Shown here: one piece after another, positions 36,128-43,962 of the stretch
How the letters are laid out: every line of letters begins with the position of its first letter
How positions within the stretch are numbered: the first letter of the stretch is position 1
Assembly (NCBI GenBank): GCA_017745295.1
Contig: JAGHZR010000031.1
Coordinates: 1-46,662 of the forward strand
Reading direction: 5' to 3'
Origin: Novosphingobium sp.
GTDB lineage: Bacteria > Pseudomonadota > Alphaproteobacteria > Sphingomonadales > Sphingomonadaceae
Length of the DNA: 46,662 bases
Made by a program: the position numbers and the translations under genes
Notes under the pieces: generated by a model
Databases searched by the model: none
What the model saw: the letters and a program-made list of their open reading frames with translations, nothing else
What the model was told of the DNA's origin: nothing

Positions 36128-37219
36128 ATGGCCCGCAAGCAATCAGACTATCTCGCCGCGCTGCTCTCCGACGACGACCTGAACCTCGACGACGACATCG
36201 CGCCTGCCGCTGATGCCGCGAGCGAGGAAAGCCCGTCGCCGCCTCCGGCGCCCGAACCCAGGCCGCGAACCGAGCGAACGCGCGGCACCACCCTGCTGGG
36301 GCGAGAGAGCGCCCTCGCCCGTGTTGCCAGCGGCGAAGTGCGGCAGGTCACGCAGCTCCTGCTCGATCCGACCCGCGTAAAGGTCTGGCCGGGCAATGCC
36401 CGTTCCTATGCCCACCTCTCGGAAGAGTCGTGCCGGGAACTGATCGATTCGATCGTGGCCGAAGGCGGACAGAAAGTCCCGGCCGTGGTGCGCCGTCTCG
36501 AGGGCGATCCGGACTACGACTACGAAGTCATTGCCGGTACGCGCCGTCACTGGTCGATCTCCTGGCTGCGCCGTCACTCCTATCCCGACCTGCAGTTCGT
36601 GGCGCAAGTCGCGCAGCTCGATGACGAGGCTGCGTTCCGCCTCGCCGATCTGGAAAACCGTGCGCGCAAGGACGTGTCCGACCTCGAACGCGCGCGCAAC
36701 TATGCCCAGGCCCTTCGTGACCACTACGGCAACCACATGACCCGCATGGCCGAGCGGCTGAAGCTCTCCAAGGGCTGGCTGTCGAAGATGCTCAAGGTGG
36801 CGGCGATCCCCGATGCCGTGCTCTCGGCCTTCGCCTCTCCCGCCGATGTGCAGCTGAAGCCGGCCTATCCGCTCGCCCAGCTCCTCGACGACCGCGACAA
36901 GGCCGCCGCCATCCGCAAGGAGGCAAGCCGCCTCGCCCGCGAACAGGTCAACCGCCGAACGGACGGTCGCCCGTCGATCCCGGCGCCGGACGTGCTCAAG
37001 GCGCTCCTTGCCGCCCCCGACGCGGAACGGGCCACGCCGGTGCCGATGTTCATTCCTTCCCGCCATGGACGACCCATGGCTTCGGTGCAGTCGAGCAACC
37101 GGCAGGGCGTGACCTTGCGCCTGCATTCGGGTTCGGGCGCGAACCGCGAGGAAGTGCTGAACGCCGTTCGCAACCTCCTCATCCAGCTCGACGAGGAAGG
37201 CCGCGGTCTTCAGACCTGA
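36128..37219 (+). CDS. parB: ParB partition protein
   Basis: A 363-aa ParB. The N-terminal domain (about 85-180) has VKVWPGNARSYAHLSEESCRELIDSI and the AGTRRHWSISWLRR motif (CTP/clamp region). The central helix-turn-helix region (about 180-250) has ADLENRARKDVSDLERARNYAQAL and MAERLKLSKGWLSKMLKVA. The C-terminal tail would dimerise. It should bind the GTTTCCCC/GGGGAAAC palindromes immediately downstream (37338, 37521). Its transcript stops at the hairpin at 37269. It is paralogous to the ParB-like gene at 30075. Confidence 0.95.
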   Translation: MARKQSDYLAALLSDDDLNLDDDIAPAADAASEESPSPPPAPEPRPRTERTRGTTLLGRESALARVASGEVRQVTQLLLDPTRVKVWPGNARSYAHLSEESCRELIDSIVAEGGQKVPAVVRRLEGDPDYDYEVIAGTRRHWSISWLRRHSYPDLQFVAQVAQLDDEAAFRLADLENRARKDVSDLERARNYAQALRDHYGNHMTRMAERLKLSKGWLSKMLKVAAIPDAVLSAFASPADVQLKPAYPLAQLLDDRDKAAAIRKEASRLAREQVNRRTDGRPSIPAPDVLKALLAAPDAERATPVPMFIPSRHGRPMASVQSSNRQGVTLRLHSGSGANREEVLNAVRNLLIQLDEEGRGLQT

Positions 37220-37268
37220 TCCACCGGGGAAGGTCATTCCCCTTCTCCGGCGCCTGTTGGAAATCGTT

Positions 37269-37297
37269 AATGCAGGGGTTCCCGCCCCTGCATTTTT
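37269..37297 (+). terminator. Intrinsic terminator after parAB
   Basis: AATGCAGGGG (37269-37278) pairs perfectly with CCCCTGCATT (37285-37294) around a 6-base loop, and a TTTTT run (37293-37297) follows. It separates parAB transcription from repA. Confidence 0.9.
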
Positions 37298-37337
37298 CGT
37301 ATCCGCGCCCCGCTTCTTATCCTGTTTCCCAGCGGCT

Positions 37338-37353
37338 GTTTCCCCGGGGAAAC
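37338..37353. promoter_or_regulatory. Probable parS site 1
   Basis: GTTTCCCCGGGGAAAC is a perfect 16-bp palindrome. The same sequence recurs at 37521. Half-sites GTTTCCC at 37324 and GTTTCCCC at 37359 flank it. It resembles the arms of the general parS, GTTTC...GAAAC, and lies just after parB. Confidence 0.8.
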
Positions 37354-37520
37354 ACCTCGTTTCCCCGCGGAGGCCTGCCCGATCGAAATCCCGGTCTCGA
37401 TTCTGCCTTCGAACGGCCGAAAACCACGCACAAGTTCTGCACAAGCAAGGTTCCCGGCGGTTTGCCCTGCCCCCGCCGGCCCGCCATGATGGCAAGAATC
37501 ACCCGAATCCGTCGATTCTT

Positions 37521-37536
37521 GTTTCCCCGGGGAAAC
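37521..37536. promoter_or_regulatory. Probable parS site 2, near repA start
   Basis: The second perfect copy of GTTTCCCCGGGGAAAC, 57 bases before the repA ATG. Its position means that ParB binding could also influence repA transcription. Confidence 0.8.
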
Positions 37537-37592
37537 AGCGAAGCGCCGTGTTCGGGTCGTCCTGTCCATCGTCCTGAATTCGGAACGCAAGA

Positions 37593-38918
37593 ATGAGTCG
37601 CCCACGCAAAGAGACAGGATCCGAACAGTTCGACCTGTTCCTTCCGTATATCGCGGACCTGCCGCTGCGCGACCAGCGCGAGATGATGGAGCGCCCCTTC
37701 TTCAGCCTTGCCAAGTCCAAGCGCGTGAAGCCGATCGACTATACCAGCCCCGACAACAAGCTCTGGGTCCATGTCTCGGCCAACCCCGACTACGGCATGG
37801 CCACGATCTGGGATGCCGACATCCTGATCTACTGCGCCAGCATGCTCGCCGACATGGCGCGGCGCGGTGTCAACGACGTGCCGCGCAAGCTGCACCTGAT
37901 GCCTTACGACCTGCTCCGCGCGATCGGCCGCCCCACCACGGGACGCGCCTACGAACTGCTGGGCCAGGCGCTTGACCGTCTCGTCGCGACGACGATCAAG
38001 ACCAATATCCGCGCCGAAAACCGCCGCGAAGCCACCTTTTCCTGGCTCGATGGCTGGACCCAGCTGGTCGACGAGCGCACCGAACGATCACGCGGGATGA
38101 CGATCGAACTGTCCAACTGGTTCTGGGAAGGCGTGATGATGAAGGGCGGCGTGCTCTCCATCGACCGCGCCTATTTCAACATTACCGGCGGGCGCGAGCG
38201 CTGGCTCTACAAAGTCGCGCGCAAGCATGCGGGCGGGGCAGGGGAGGGCGGTTTCGCCATCTCCATGCCCGTGCTTTTCGAGAAATCCGGTGCTGAAGGG
38301 CAATATCGCCGCTTCAAGTTCGAGATGCTCAAGCTCGTCGAGAAGGACGAGTTGCCCGGCTATACGCTCTCGCTGGAAACCGCGCGGGATGGCGAGCCGA
38401 TGATCCGAATGCGCCGCATCGACGGCAAGGGCGGAGCGGAGAAGGGCCTGCCAGCAGCGCTGCCGCCGAGCGAGGATGAGGTCGAAGAGACCGTCGAACG
38501 CGCCTTCTCGTCACCGCGGGCCGCTTCCAGGGAACCGGCCCGTAAGCCTGCCCGTACCCGTGCGGTGACCCGAAAGGCCCCATCGTCCGATCCGGATGCC
38601 GCCCGCGTTTCCCCAGGGAAACCGGGGACGCCCCCCACCGCCGAAGAAACATCCGCGCGTCCGTTCGTCGATGCCAGCCAGCTCATTCGCCGCACCGTCA
38701 TCGGCCTTTCGGAAGCGGCCACGCGCGGCTTCATGACCGATGAGACCATGGACTATCTGCGCCGGACCTGTCCGGGCTGGGATCTCCATGCCCTTCACGC
38801 CGAATTCGAACGATGGGTCCATGCCGCTCCGGAACGCACGCCGGCTGACTGGCAGCGGGCCTTCATTGGATGGGTCAAGCGCCACCACGAAAAGCACGGC
38901 CGCAACTTGCGCGGCTGA
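37593..38918 (+). CDS. repA: Replication initiator protein A (RepA family)
   Basis: A 441-aa plasmid/chromid initiator. Residues about 12-270 carry the 'replication initiator protein A' pattern: LPLRDQREMMERPFFSLAKSKRVKPIDYTS near the start and MATIWDADILIYCASMLADMA, then RAYELLGQALDRL and DELPGYTLSLE. Residues about 280-360 are a charged, Pro/Arg-rich linker; the C-terminal 80 residues form another helical domain. It would bind the iterons at 39522-39659, about 600 bases downstream, and open the origin. A palindrome resembling parS lies inside its coding region (38607). The gene has its own leader after the parAB terminator. Confidence 0.92.
   Translation: MSRPRKETGSEQFDLFLPYIADLPLRDQREMMERPFFSLAKSKRVKPIDYTSPDNKLWVHVSANPDYGMATIWDADILIYCASMLADMARRGVNDVPRKLHLMPYDLLRAIGRPTTGRAYELLGQALDRLVATTIKTNIRAENRREATFSWLDGWTQLVDERTERSRGMTIELSNWFWEGVMMKGGVLSIDRAYFNITGGRERWLYKVARKHAGGAGEGGFAISMPVLFEKSGAEGQYRRFKFEMLKLVEKDELPGYTLSLETARDGEPMIRMRRIDGKGGAEKGLPAALPPSEDEVEETVERAFSSPRAASREPARKPARTRAVTRKAPSSDPDAARVSPGKPGTPPTAEETSARPFVDASQLIRRTVIGLSEAATRGFMTDETMDYLRRTCPGWDLHALHAEFERWVHAAPERTPADWQRAFIGWVKRHHEKHGRNLRG
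38607..38622. promoter_or_regulatory. Probable parS site 3 within repA
   Basis: GTTTCCCCAGGGAAAC differs from the perfect 16-bp palindrome at one base. It lies in the linker-coding part of repA, where codon constraint is weak. Confidence 0.65.
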
Positions 38919-38944
38919 TCTCCGCCCCGGCAGGACCACCAGCT

Positions 38945-38990
38945 AAAGACAAAGGCCCCGCAGCTCCCATGCTGCGGGGCCTTTGTCTTT
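38945..38990 (+). terminator. Strong hairpin terminator after repA
   Basis: A perfect 20-bp inverted repeat (38945-38964 and 38971-38990, starting AAAGACAAAGGCC) around a 6-base loop TCCCAT, 26 bases after the repA stop. T-rich ends on both sides allow termination in either direction. Confidence 0.85.
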
Positions 38991-39387
38991 GCGCGTCACT
39001 TGTTCGTGACTGGGCCGATTGTCCGGCCAACTCCTTGCCGGTCGGCGCCCCAACGGGAGAAAGGGGCCTATAAAATCCGACCATGCTGATCCCCGGTTGC
39101 CTCCGCCGCCTCTGGCTTCGCAAGGCGCACCGATCTTTCCATGGCTTGCTCGCCTGCCGACTTCCCGTTTCGTGACCCGCCCGTATTCGGGGATCTCACT
39201 CTCTCGTCAGTTGCGATCGCTTCCACGTCCGCATCCGCGTCCATTTGCTGTCGCCCGCAAGGCGCGCAGTCCCCAGTTCTGCCGCTGCGGCGAAACGGCC
39301 TTGGAATGTCCAAAGGCCAAGATCGCGTCCGGATTTGCCGCATGAACGGACCCGCGCACCTTGCCGAGAGCACACCGTGCGAAGGCC
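38991..39387. other. Non-coding segment between repA terminator and iterons
   Basis: About 400 bases with no convincing coding frame, extending from the repA hairpin to the first (inverted) iteron. No repeats were noted. Confidence 0.4.
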
Positions 39388-39404
39388 GTTCCCGAAGTGT
39401 CGCG
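39388..39404 (-). repeat. Single inverted iteron
   Basis: GTTCCCGAAGTGTCGCG is the reverse complement of CGCGACACTTCGGGAAC, matching the consensus of the array at 39522-39659. It lies about 118 bases before that array in the opposite direction. It could take part in RepA handcuffing or autoregulation. Confidence 0.7.
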
Positions 39405-39521
39405 TCTGTCGGCGAATGGAAATGCGAGCGCGACTGCGCAGGCGATCGGGAAAGGCCGATTGAACCTTTCCATCCGGACCCCCAGAAAAAGTGATTCAAA
39501 AAATCGGCGAATTTTCAGGCC

Positions 39522-39659
39522 TTCGACACACCGGGAACGCCCAGATTGCATGTTTCGACCCTTCGGGAACACACTTTCGATCCTTTGGGAACAGCCCTTC
39601 GACCCTTCAGGAACGTCACCGCCGACACTTCGGGAACGTATCGACGACACTTCGGGAAT
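39522..39659 (+). repeat. Iteron array, replication origin
   Basis: Six related 17-mers of consensus TTCGACNCTTCGGGAAC end at 39538, 39570, 39592, 39614, 39637 and 39659. The last five are spaced 22-23 bases apart, which is two DNA turns; the first is 32 bases from the second. Such phased direct repeats downstream of a rep gene are plasmid iterons, the RepA binding sites. No consensus DnaA box (TTATCCACA) was noticed. Confidence 0.85.
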
Positions 39660-39710
39660 GCACCGAATTTGCGAATCGTGAGATTCCGCGAGAAGGGCGC
39701 TCAGAAGCGG

Positions 39711-39780
39711 CCGCGTAACTTTTCTAAAGGATTCCTTCTAAAGAGCCTTCTAACCCGAACCGAAGCCTTTTAGGCTGAAG
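39711..39780. other. A/T-richer segment next to iterons, candidate unwinding element
   Basis: Immediately after the iterons the sequence becomes A/T-rich and contains three TTCTAA-type repeats (TTTTCTAAAGG, CCTTCTAAAG, CCTTCTAACC). This is the expected place for the duplex-unwinding region. The remaining stretch to 40288 has no gene that I can support. Confidence 0.5.
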
Positions 39781-40288
39781 AAAGCTTGAGAAGGGCCGCG
39801 CGAAATTCGGTGTCCGCGCCTCGCACGCCGGCTATTCAAGGCACAGAACCTCTGCCAGGCCTCCAGAGGACAGCTGGCCTCGCAGCGGCCATCACCCGCG
39901 GCGCTTTGAATCATTTTTTACGGCCAGCGAGACTAATTGATTCAACGAAACGTCCGCGCCTGCCCGGGTCACGAACCGAAGTGCCAAAATTTGCCCTCAG
40001 AAGCTCGTACAGCGCTTCAAGGGCGCTTCCGCACCTTACCCCTCGCCCATGGTGATTTCGGCGTTCTACGCAGCCCAAGGTTTGACGGCTGAAAAACCCA
40101 GGTTTTCCGCCATTTTAGGCAATCAAGCACCGAAATCGCGACGGTGCGGCTACAAAAGACGTCATCGCAGCGGCATCTGACCGGGATCGTATGCCGGATG
40201 GTTAGCCTGCGGAACCGGATCGTCGAGTGCAAGCTACCGGCCGATGGGCGAGGATGAATCAAACGCCTGAAAATCGGCGCCGTCCAAA

Positions 40289-41434
40289 TCAGTCCCGCTT
40301 CTCCGAGAAGCGATCGAGCAGTTCGTCGATCACCCGCATCGAATCCTCGTACTCGTTCATTGCCTCAGCGGAAACCGCGAAGGCATTGCCCGCCGCTCCA
40401 TCCGCCTGAGGCGGTGAGGGGAGGGCGGCGTAACCATACATCCGGTTGGCATTGCGGGAGACCTGGCTGACGATCAGTCCGCTCGATTCCAGAGCCTTTG
40501 CAATTACGCCGACGCCGGTGCGCGATACGCCGAGCAGGCACTCGATCTGATAGCCCCGCAATGGGCCGAAGCCAGCAAGGTACTCTGCCAATTGTCCGGC
40601 TCGTCCACTGCTCCGCCGGTCCTGCAGTTGCCGACGAATGGTCTCCGCGTCGCGCTCCGCTTCCTCAAGCCAGCGATCGATGCGCGCAAGCACGGCGTGC
40701 AGGGTGGTCGGCACGGATGCATCCGATATCGCCAGTTCTTCCTCGATCTCGTCGGTCTGTCCGAGCGGGAGGACCACGAGGCCGGGAAGAGGCAGCGCCA
40801 GCGGTAGTCCGTGGCGCGGGGCCAGGTAGCGGCCCGCGAGGATATCCAGGGCCCACCGCGAATTTCCGGGGCGCTCCCGCTCCACCGCCCGGCCGCCGAT
40901 CAGGTCGAGGTTGCGTTCTTCGCGGGCGAACCGGGTGCTTCCGGCTGCGGCTGATAACAGACGGGCCACCGGCTGAAAGGGCAGGGCGTCTTCGGCCGCT
41001 TCGAGGCCGCTCAACAGGGCCAGCGCTTCGGCAATGACGGTGTGCGCCGCTTCGTGGTCATCGCCGCGGCTATAGTCGGAGGGCGCGAGAAAGGCCTTCA
41101 GGAGGTGGTCCGAGGCATTCGCGAAATCGGGCCATGGGCTGTGCTGGAATTCGGTCAATATCGCTTGGCAGAGGGCTTTCGGCGGGCGTAGAATCGCCTC
41201 CGAACCCGTGGAAAGGGTGTCGAGGCCGGCAAACCATGCGAAGAAGCGCCCCTCGGTGAATTCGTGACCTTCCTGGCGCAGCGCCGCCATCAGGCTTTCA
41301 CGGATGAGACGGGCCGCCAATATCCGCAGGGCGCCTGCATTGCCCCTTACAAGGCCGACCTGTATGCGGCCGAGCAGAAGCGCGCAGAGGGTTTCCATGG
41401 TGGGTTGAAAACGCGCAGCGCGATCCGACGCCAT
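40289..41434 (-). CDS. DNA-binding-like protein of unknown family, 381 aa
   Basis: The ATG at 41434 has AGAGG six bases upstream. It is mainly helical. The C-terminal part (about 290-345) reads as a helix-turn-helix: GPLRGYQIECLLGVSRTGVGVIAKALESSGLI, a winged-helix pattern. The rest (about 1-250) is uncharacterised, with WPDFANASDHLLKAFLAPSDY and ERPGNSRWALDILAGRYLAPRHG. The general pattern recalls the RHE_PE00001/DUF1612-type proteins beside replication genes of alphaproteobacteria, but I am not certain. Two palindromes upstream (41447-41463 and 41473-41490) suggest autoregulation. Confidence 0.7.
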   Translation of the reverse strand: MASDRAARFQPTMETLCALLLGRIQVGLVRGNAGALRILAARLIRESLMAALRQEGHEFTEGRFFAWFAGLDTLSTGSEAILRPPKALCQAILTEFQHSPWPDFANASDHLLKAFLAPSDYSRGDDHEAAHTVIAEALALLSGLEAAEDALPFQPVARLLSAAAGSTRFAREERNLDLIGGRAVERERPGNSRWALDILAGRYLAPRHGLPLALPLPGLVVLPLGQTDEIEEELAISDASVPTTLHAVLARIDRWLEEAERDAETIRRQLQDRRSSGRAGQLAEYLAGFGPLRGYQIECLLGVSRTGVGVIAKALESSGLIVSQVSRNANRMYGYAALPSPPQADGAAGNAFAVSAEAMNEYEDSMRVIDELLDRFSEKRD

Positions 41435-41446
41435 AAAATACCTCTA

Positions 41447-41463
41447 AATATCAGCGCGATATT
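41447..41463. promoter_or_regulatory. Inverted repeat upstream of the HTH gene
   Basis: AATATC (41447-41452) and GATATT (41458-41463) are perfect complements around five bases, 13 bases before the ATG of the HTH gene on the minus strand. A candidate operator. Confidence 0.55.
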
Positions 41464-41472
41464 GAGCATGAA

Positions 41473-41490
41473 ACTTAAATAGATTTAAGT
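41473..41490. promoter_or_regulatory. A/T-rich palindrome upstream of the HTH gene
   Basis: ACTTAAAT, AG, ATTTAAGT: a perfect 8-2-8 palindrome close to the first inverted repeat. It stands out in G/C-rich DNA and is likely an operator overlapping the promoter. Confidence 0.65.
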
Positions 41491-41567
41491 GTGCACCCTC
41501 TGTTGTCAAGCGTCGGGCCGATTATCGGTACGGAATACTGCCGTGGCACTTCGAGAAGCGGCTGCGA

Positions 41568-43070
41568 TCACCCGGCCGGGCTGGCGGCGGGGCCGCACCG
41601 CTGGAACGTTACTGTCGCTTCCAATCCGCCGCCGTCCCGGTTGCGCAGCCAGAGCGCGCCGCCGTGCGCCACGGCAATGTCGCGGGCGATGCTGAGGCCG
41701 AGTCCGACGCCGCCCGAGGCCACGTTGCGCGAATCCTCCTGTCGGTAGAAAGGCTCGAACACCATTTCCAGCTTGTCCTCGGGAATGCCCGGCCCGCGAT
41801 CGGCCACGATGACGGTGACGGTGCTCCTGTCTCCCCGCAGCACGAGTTCGGCGCTGCCGCCATAGCGCAGGGCGTTCTCGACGAGATTCTGGATGCAGCG
41901 CCGCATCCCTTGCGGGAACCCGGCCAGAGGTCCGCCGGTCGTGCCCGAAAGCGTGACTCTAGCGCCCTGTTCGGCCTGGGCTGCGCCTATTTCCGCGACG
42001 ATTCCGTCCAGGTCGACCTCTGTGCAGAGGTCCTCGTCCACCCCGCCGCGCATGAAGGACAGCGTGGCGTCGACCATCTCTTCCATCTCGCCCAGGTTCT
42101 TGCGGAAACCGGCCTTCAACTGCTCGTCGGGCAGCAGTTCGGTGCGCAGGCGCAGCCGGGTGATGGGGGAGCGCAAGTCGTGCGAGACGGCGGCGAGGAA
42201 GCGGGTGCGCTCCTCGATATGGCCGAGCAGCCGCTCCTGCATCGCATTGAACGCCTCCGCCGCGCGCCGCACTTCAGGTGGGCCGCCGGTTTCCAGCGGG
42301 GCGCTGCGAATATCCCGTCCGAGTGCCTCGGCGGCGTTCGCCATGCGCTTGAGCGGCGCCATCGCCAGCCTCACCGCGAACCAGGTCAGGGCCGCGACCA
42401 TCAGGATGCGCAGGATATAGATGCGCAGGACATAGTCGGCGATCGTGCCGACGCGGTCGAAATCGGCGCCGTTCTCGTCCTCGCGCCCGGTGGCGACGAG
42501 CCAGGGCTGATCGGGGCGCAGGCGCACGGCGACTTCGAACTCCGCCACCGGATCGCGCGCGGACATCATGCCCCAGCTGGTGGCCGCGCGGCCCCGGTCG
42601 TCGAGCAGGCGCGCGCCGAGGGTGCGGACTTCGACCGGGCGGCCCATATGCACGGCGATCACTTGTTCCAGCAGCAGCGACGAACGCTTGAGGTCCGGCG
42701 CGGGCAGGTCTGCCGCCGGCAATTGCCGCGAGAGGCGCAGCGAAAAGCCGGGCGCCTGCAATTCGGCGGCGAGGGCAGGGCGCTGCTGCGGCGGCCGGGC
42801 ATCGAGCAGCCGCAGGGCATCGGCCACCCGCGTCGCGAAGACGCGGGTCGGGATCTCCAGCATCTGGCGGCGGCGGCTTTCGAACCAGATCGTGCTGGTC
42901 AGCAACTGCGCGAGGATCACCCCCGCCACGAGGATGCAGGCGATCCGCGCCGAGAGAGACGTGCGCCGGAAGCTGCGCACGCTGAACTCTGCCACCCTCT
43001 GCAACAGGCCCGCCCTCTTCAACAGACCCGCCCTCTTCAACAGACCCGCCCTCTTCAACAGACCCGTCAT
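41568..43070 (-). CDS. Sensor histidine kinase, EnvZ-like
   Basis: About 500 aa from the ATG at 43070, one base after the regulator stop. The N-terminus carries the hexapeptide GLLKRA three times in tandem plus a variant (GLLQRV), from the repeat at 43009. Then come transmembrane helix 1 (about 44-65), a periplasmic domain (about 65-215), helix 2 (about 215-238), HAMP (MAPLKRMANAAEALGRDI), HisKA with phospho-His H297 in SHDLRSPI, and HATPase with NLVENALRYG, DRGPGI, GVGLGL. With the OmpR-type regulator it forms a two-component system next to a TonB receptor. Confidence 0.93.
   Translation of the reverse strand: MTGLLKRAGLLKRAGLLKRAGLLQRVAEFSVRSFRRTSLSARIACILVAGVILAQLLTSTIWFESRRRQMLEIPTRVFATRVADALRLLDARPPQQRPALAAELQAPGFSLRLSRQLPAADLPAPDLKRSSLLLEQVIAVHMGRPVEVRTLGARLLDDRGRAATSWGMMSARDPVAEFEVAVRLRPDQPWLVATGREDENGADFDRVGTIADYVLRIYILRILMVAALTWFAVRLAMAPLKRMANAAEALGRDIRSAPLETGGPPEVRRAAEAFNAMQERLLGHIEERTRFLAAVSHDLRSPITRLRLRTELLPDEQLKAGFRKNLGEMEEMVDATLSFMRGGVDEDLCTEVDLDGIVAEIGAAQAEQGARVTLSGTTGGPLAGFPQGMRRCIQNLVENALRYGGSAELVLRGDRSTVTVIVADRGPGIPEDKLEMVFEPFYRQEDSRNVASGGVGLGLSIARDIAVAHGGALWLRNRDGGGLEATVTFQRCGPAASPAG
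43009..43062 (-). repeat. 18-bp tandem repeat at the start of the kinase gene
   Basis: CCCGCCCTCTTCAACAGA occurs three times without mismatch, preceded by a degenerate copy (42994-43008). In the minus-strand frame each unit encodes GLLKRA. Copy number can vary in frame; it lies directly at the translation start. Confidence 0.92.
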
Positions 43071-43071
43071 G

Positions 43072-43788
43072 TCAGGCCGCGTGCACCACATCCACCGCGA
43101 GAACGTATCCGCCGTTGCGCACGGTGCGGATCACGTGCGGGTTGCGGGCATCGTCGCCCAGCAACTGGCGCAGGCGGCTGATGCTCATGTCGATGGCGCG
43201 ATCGGTCGGATCGCGCTCGCGCCCATAGACCTGCCGGGCGAGGAAATCGCGGCTGAGCGTCTGGTAGGGATGGCGCAGCAGGGTGCGCAGCGCCAGAAAG
43301 TCCGATCCGCCGACCGGGAACGTCTCCTCGCTCGCGGCCCGCCGGAGCAAGGTGCGCCGCACGTCGAGCTGCCAGCCTGCAAAGACGATGATGTCCGGCT
43401 CGACAGGTGCGGGCGGCGCCGCGCTGCGTTCGGTGCGGCGCAGGACCACGCGGATGCGGGCGAGCAGTTCGCGGGGATCGAACGGCTTGGGCAGATAGTC
43501 GTCCGCGCCCATCTCCAGGCCGACGATCCGGTCGATCAGCGCGCCGCGCGCCGTCAGCATGATGATCGGAATGTCATGGCGCTCGGTCAGCGAGCGGCAG
43601 AGCGAGAGGCCGTCGGTGCCTGGCAGCATGAGGTCGAGGATGATGAGATCGGGCGTCCGGGCTTCCAGATGGCGCCACATCGCCTCGCCGTCCGCGACGC
43701 CCTCGGCGTCCAGTCCGGCCTCCTTCAGGTACGTGCAGAGCAGGGTGCGAATGTCGGCATCGTCATCGACGACGAGAATGGCGCTCAT
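43072..43788 (-). CDS. OmpR-family response regulator
   Basis: About 238 aa from the ATG at 43788; CAGGG lies nine bases upstream, and an ATG at 43797 is directly against it. The receiver (about 1-120) has VVDDDADIRT, phospho-acceptor D51 in ILDLMLPGTDG, T in MLTARGA and K in PKPFDP. The winged helix (about 135-232) has DFLALRTLLRHPYQTLSRDFL and MSISRLRQLLGDD, then VRTVRNGGYVL. Its stop is one base from the kinase start. A regulatory target is probably the divergent TonB receptor gene. Confidence 0.93.
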   Translation of the reverse strand: MSAILVVDDDADIRTLLCTYLKEAGLDAEGVADGEAMWRHLEARTPDLIILDLMLPGTDGLSLCRSLTERHDIPIIMLTARGALIDRIVGLEMGADDYLPKPFDPRELLARIRVVLRRTERSAAPPAPVEPDIIVFAGWQLDVRRTLLRRAASEETFPVGGSDFLALRTLLRHPYQTLSRDFLARQVYGRERDPTDRAIDMSISRLRQLLGDDARNPHVIRTVRNGGYVLAVDVVHAA

Positions 43789-43927
43789 CGGCGCCATCCC
43801 TGCACACCCGGCCCGCTTGGGGAGATCCGCGCCGTTACATGCGGTGACAAAGCGCTTCGGCTCCTGACAAAAAAACACAAATTCACGGATTTACCCAGCT
43901 GCGCCCGCTGATAGGGGCCTCTCTATT

Positions 43928-43944
43928 ATGCGAATGATTTGCAT
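43928..43944. promoter_or_regulatory. Fur-type box upstream of TonB receptor
   Basis: ATGCGAAT-G-ATTTGCAT is an 8-1-8 inverted repeat with one mismatch, 18 bases before the GTG start. It resembles the Fur-type sites (TGCAAATGATTTGCA) before alphaproteobacterial iron-uptake genes. Confidence 0.65.
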
Positions 43945-43962
43945 TAGTAGGGGCTTTTCACT

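Noticed and set aside
39786..40055. 89-aa plus-strand frame after the iterons
   Set aside because: No ribosome-binding site, atypical composition and overlap with the origin region.
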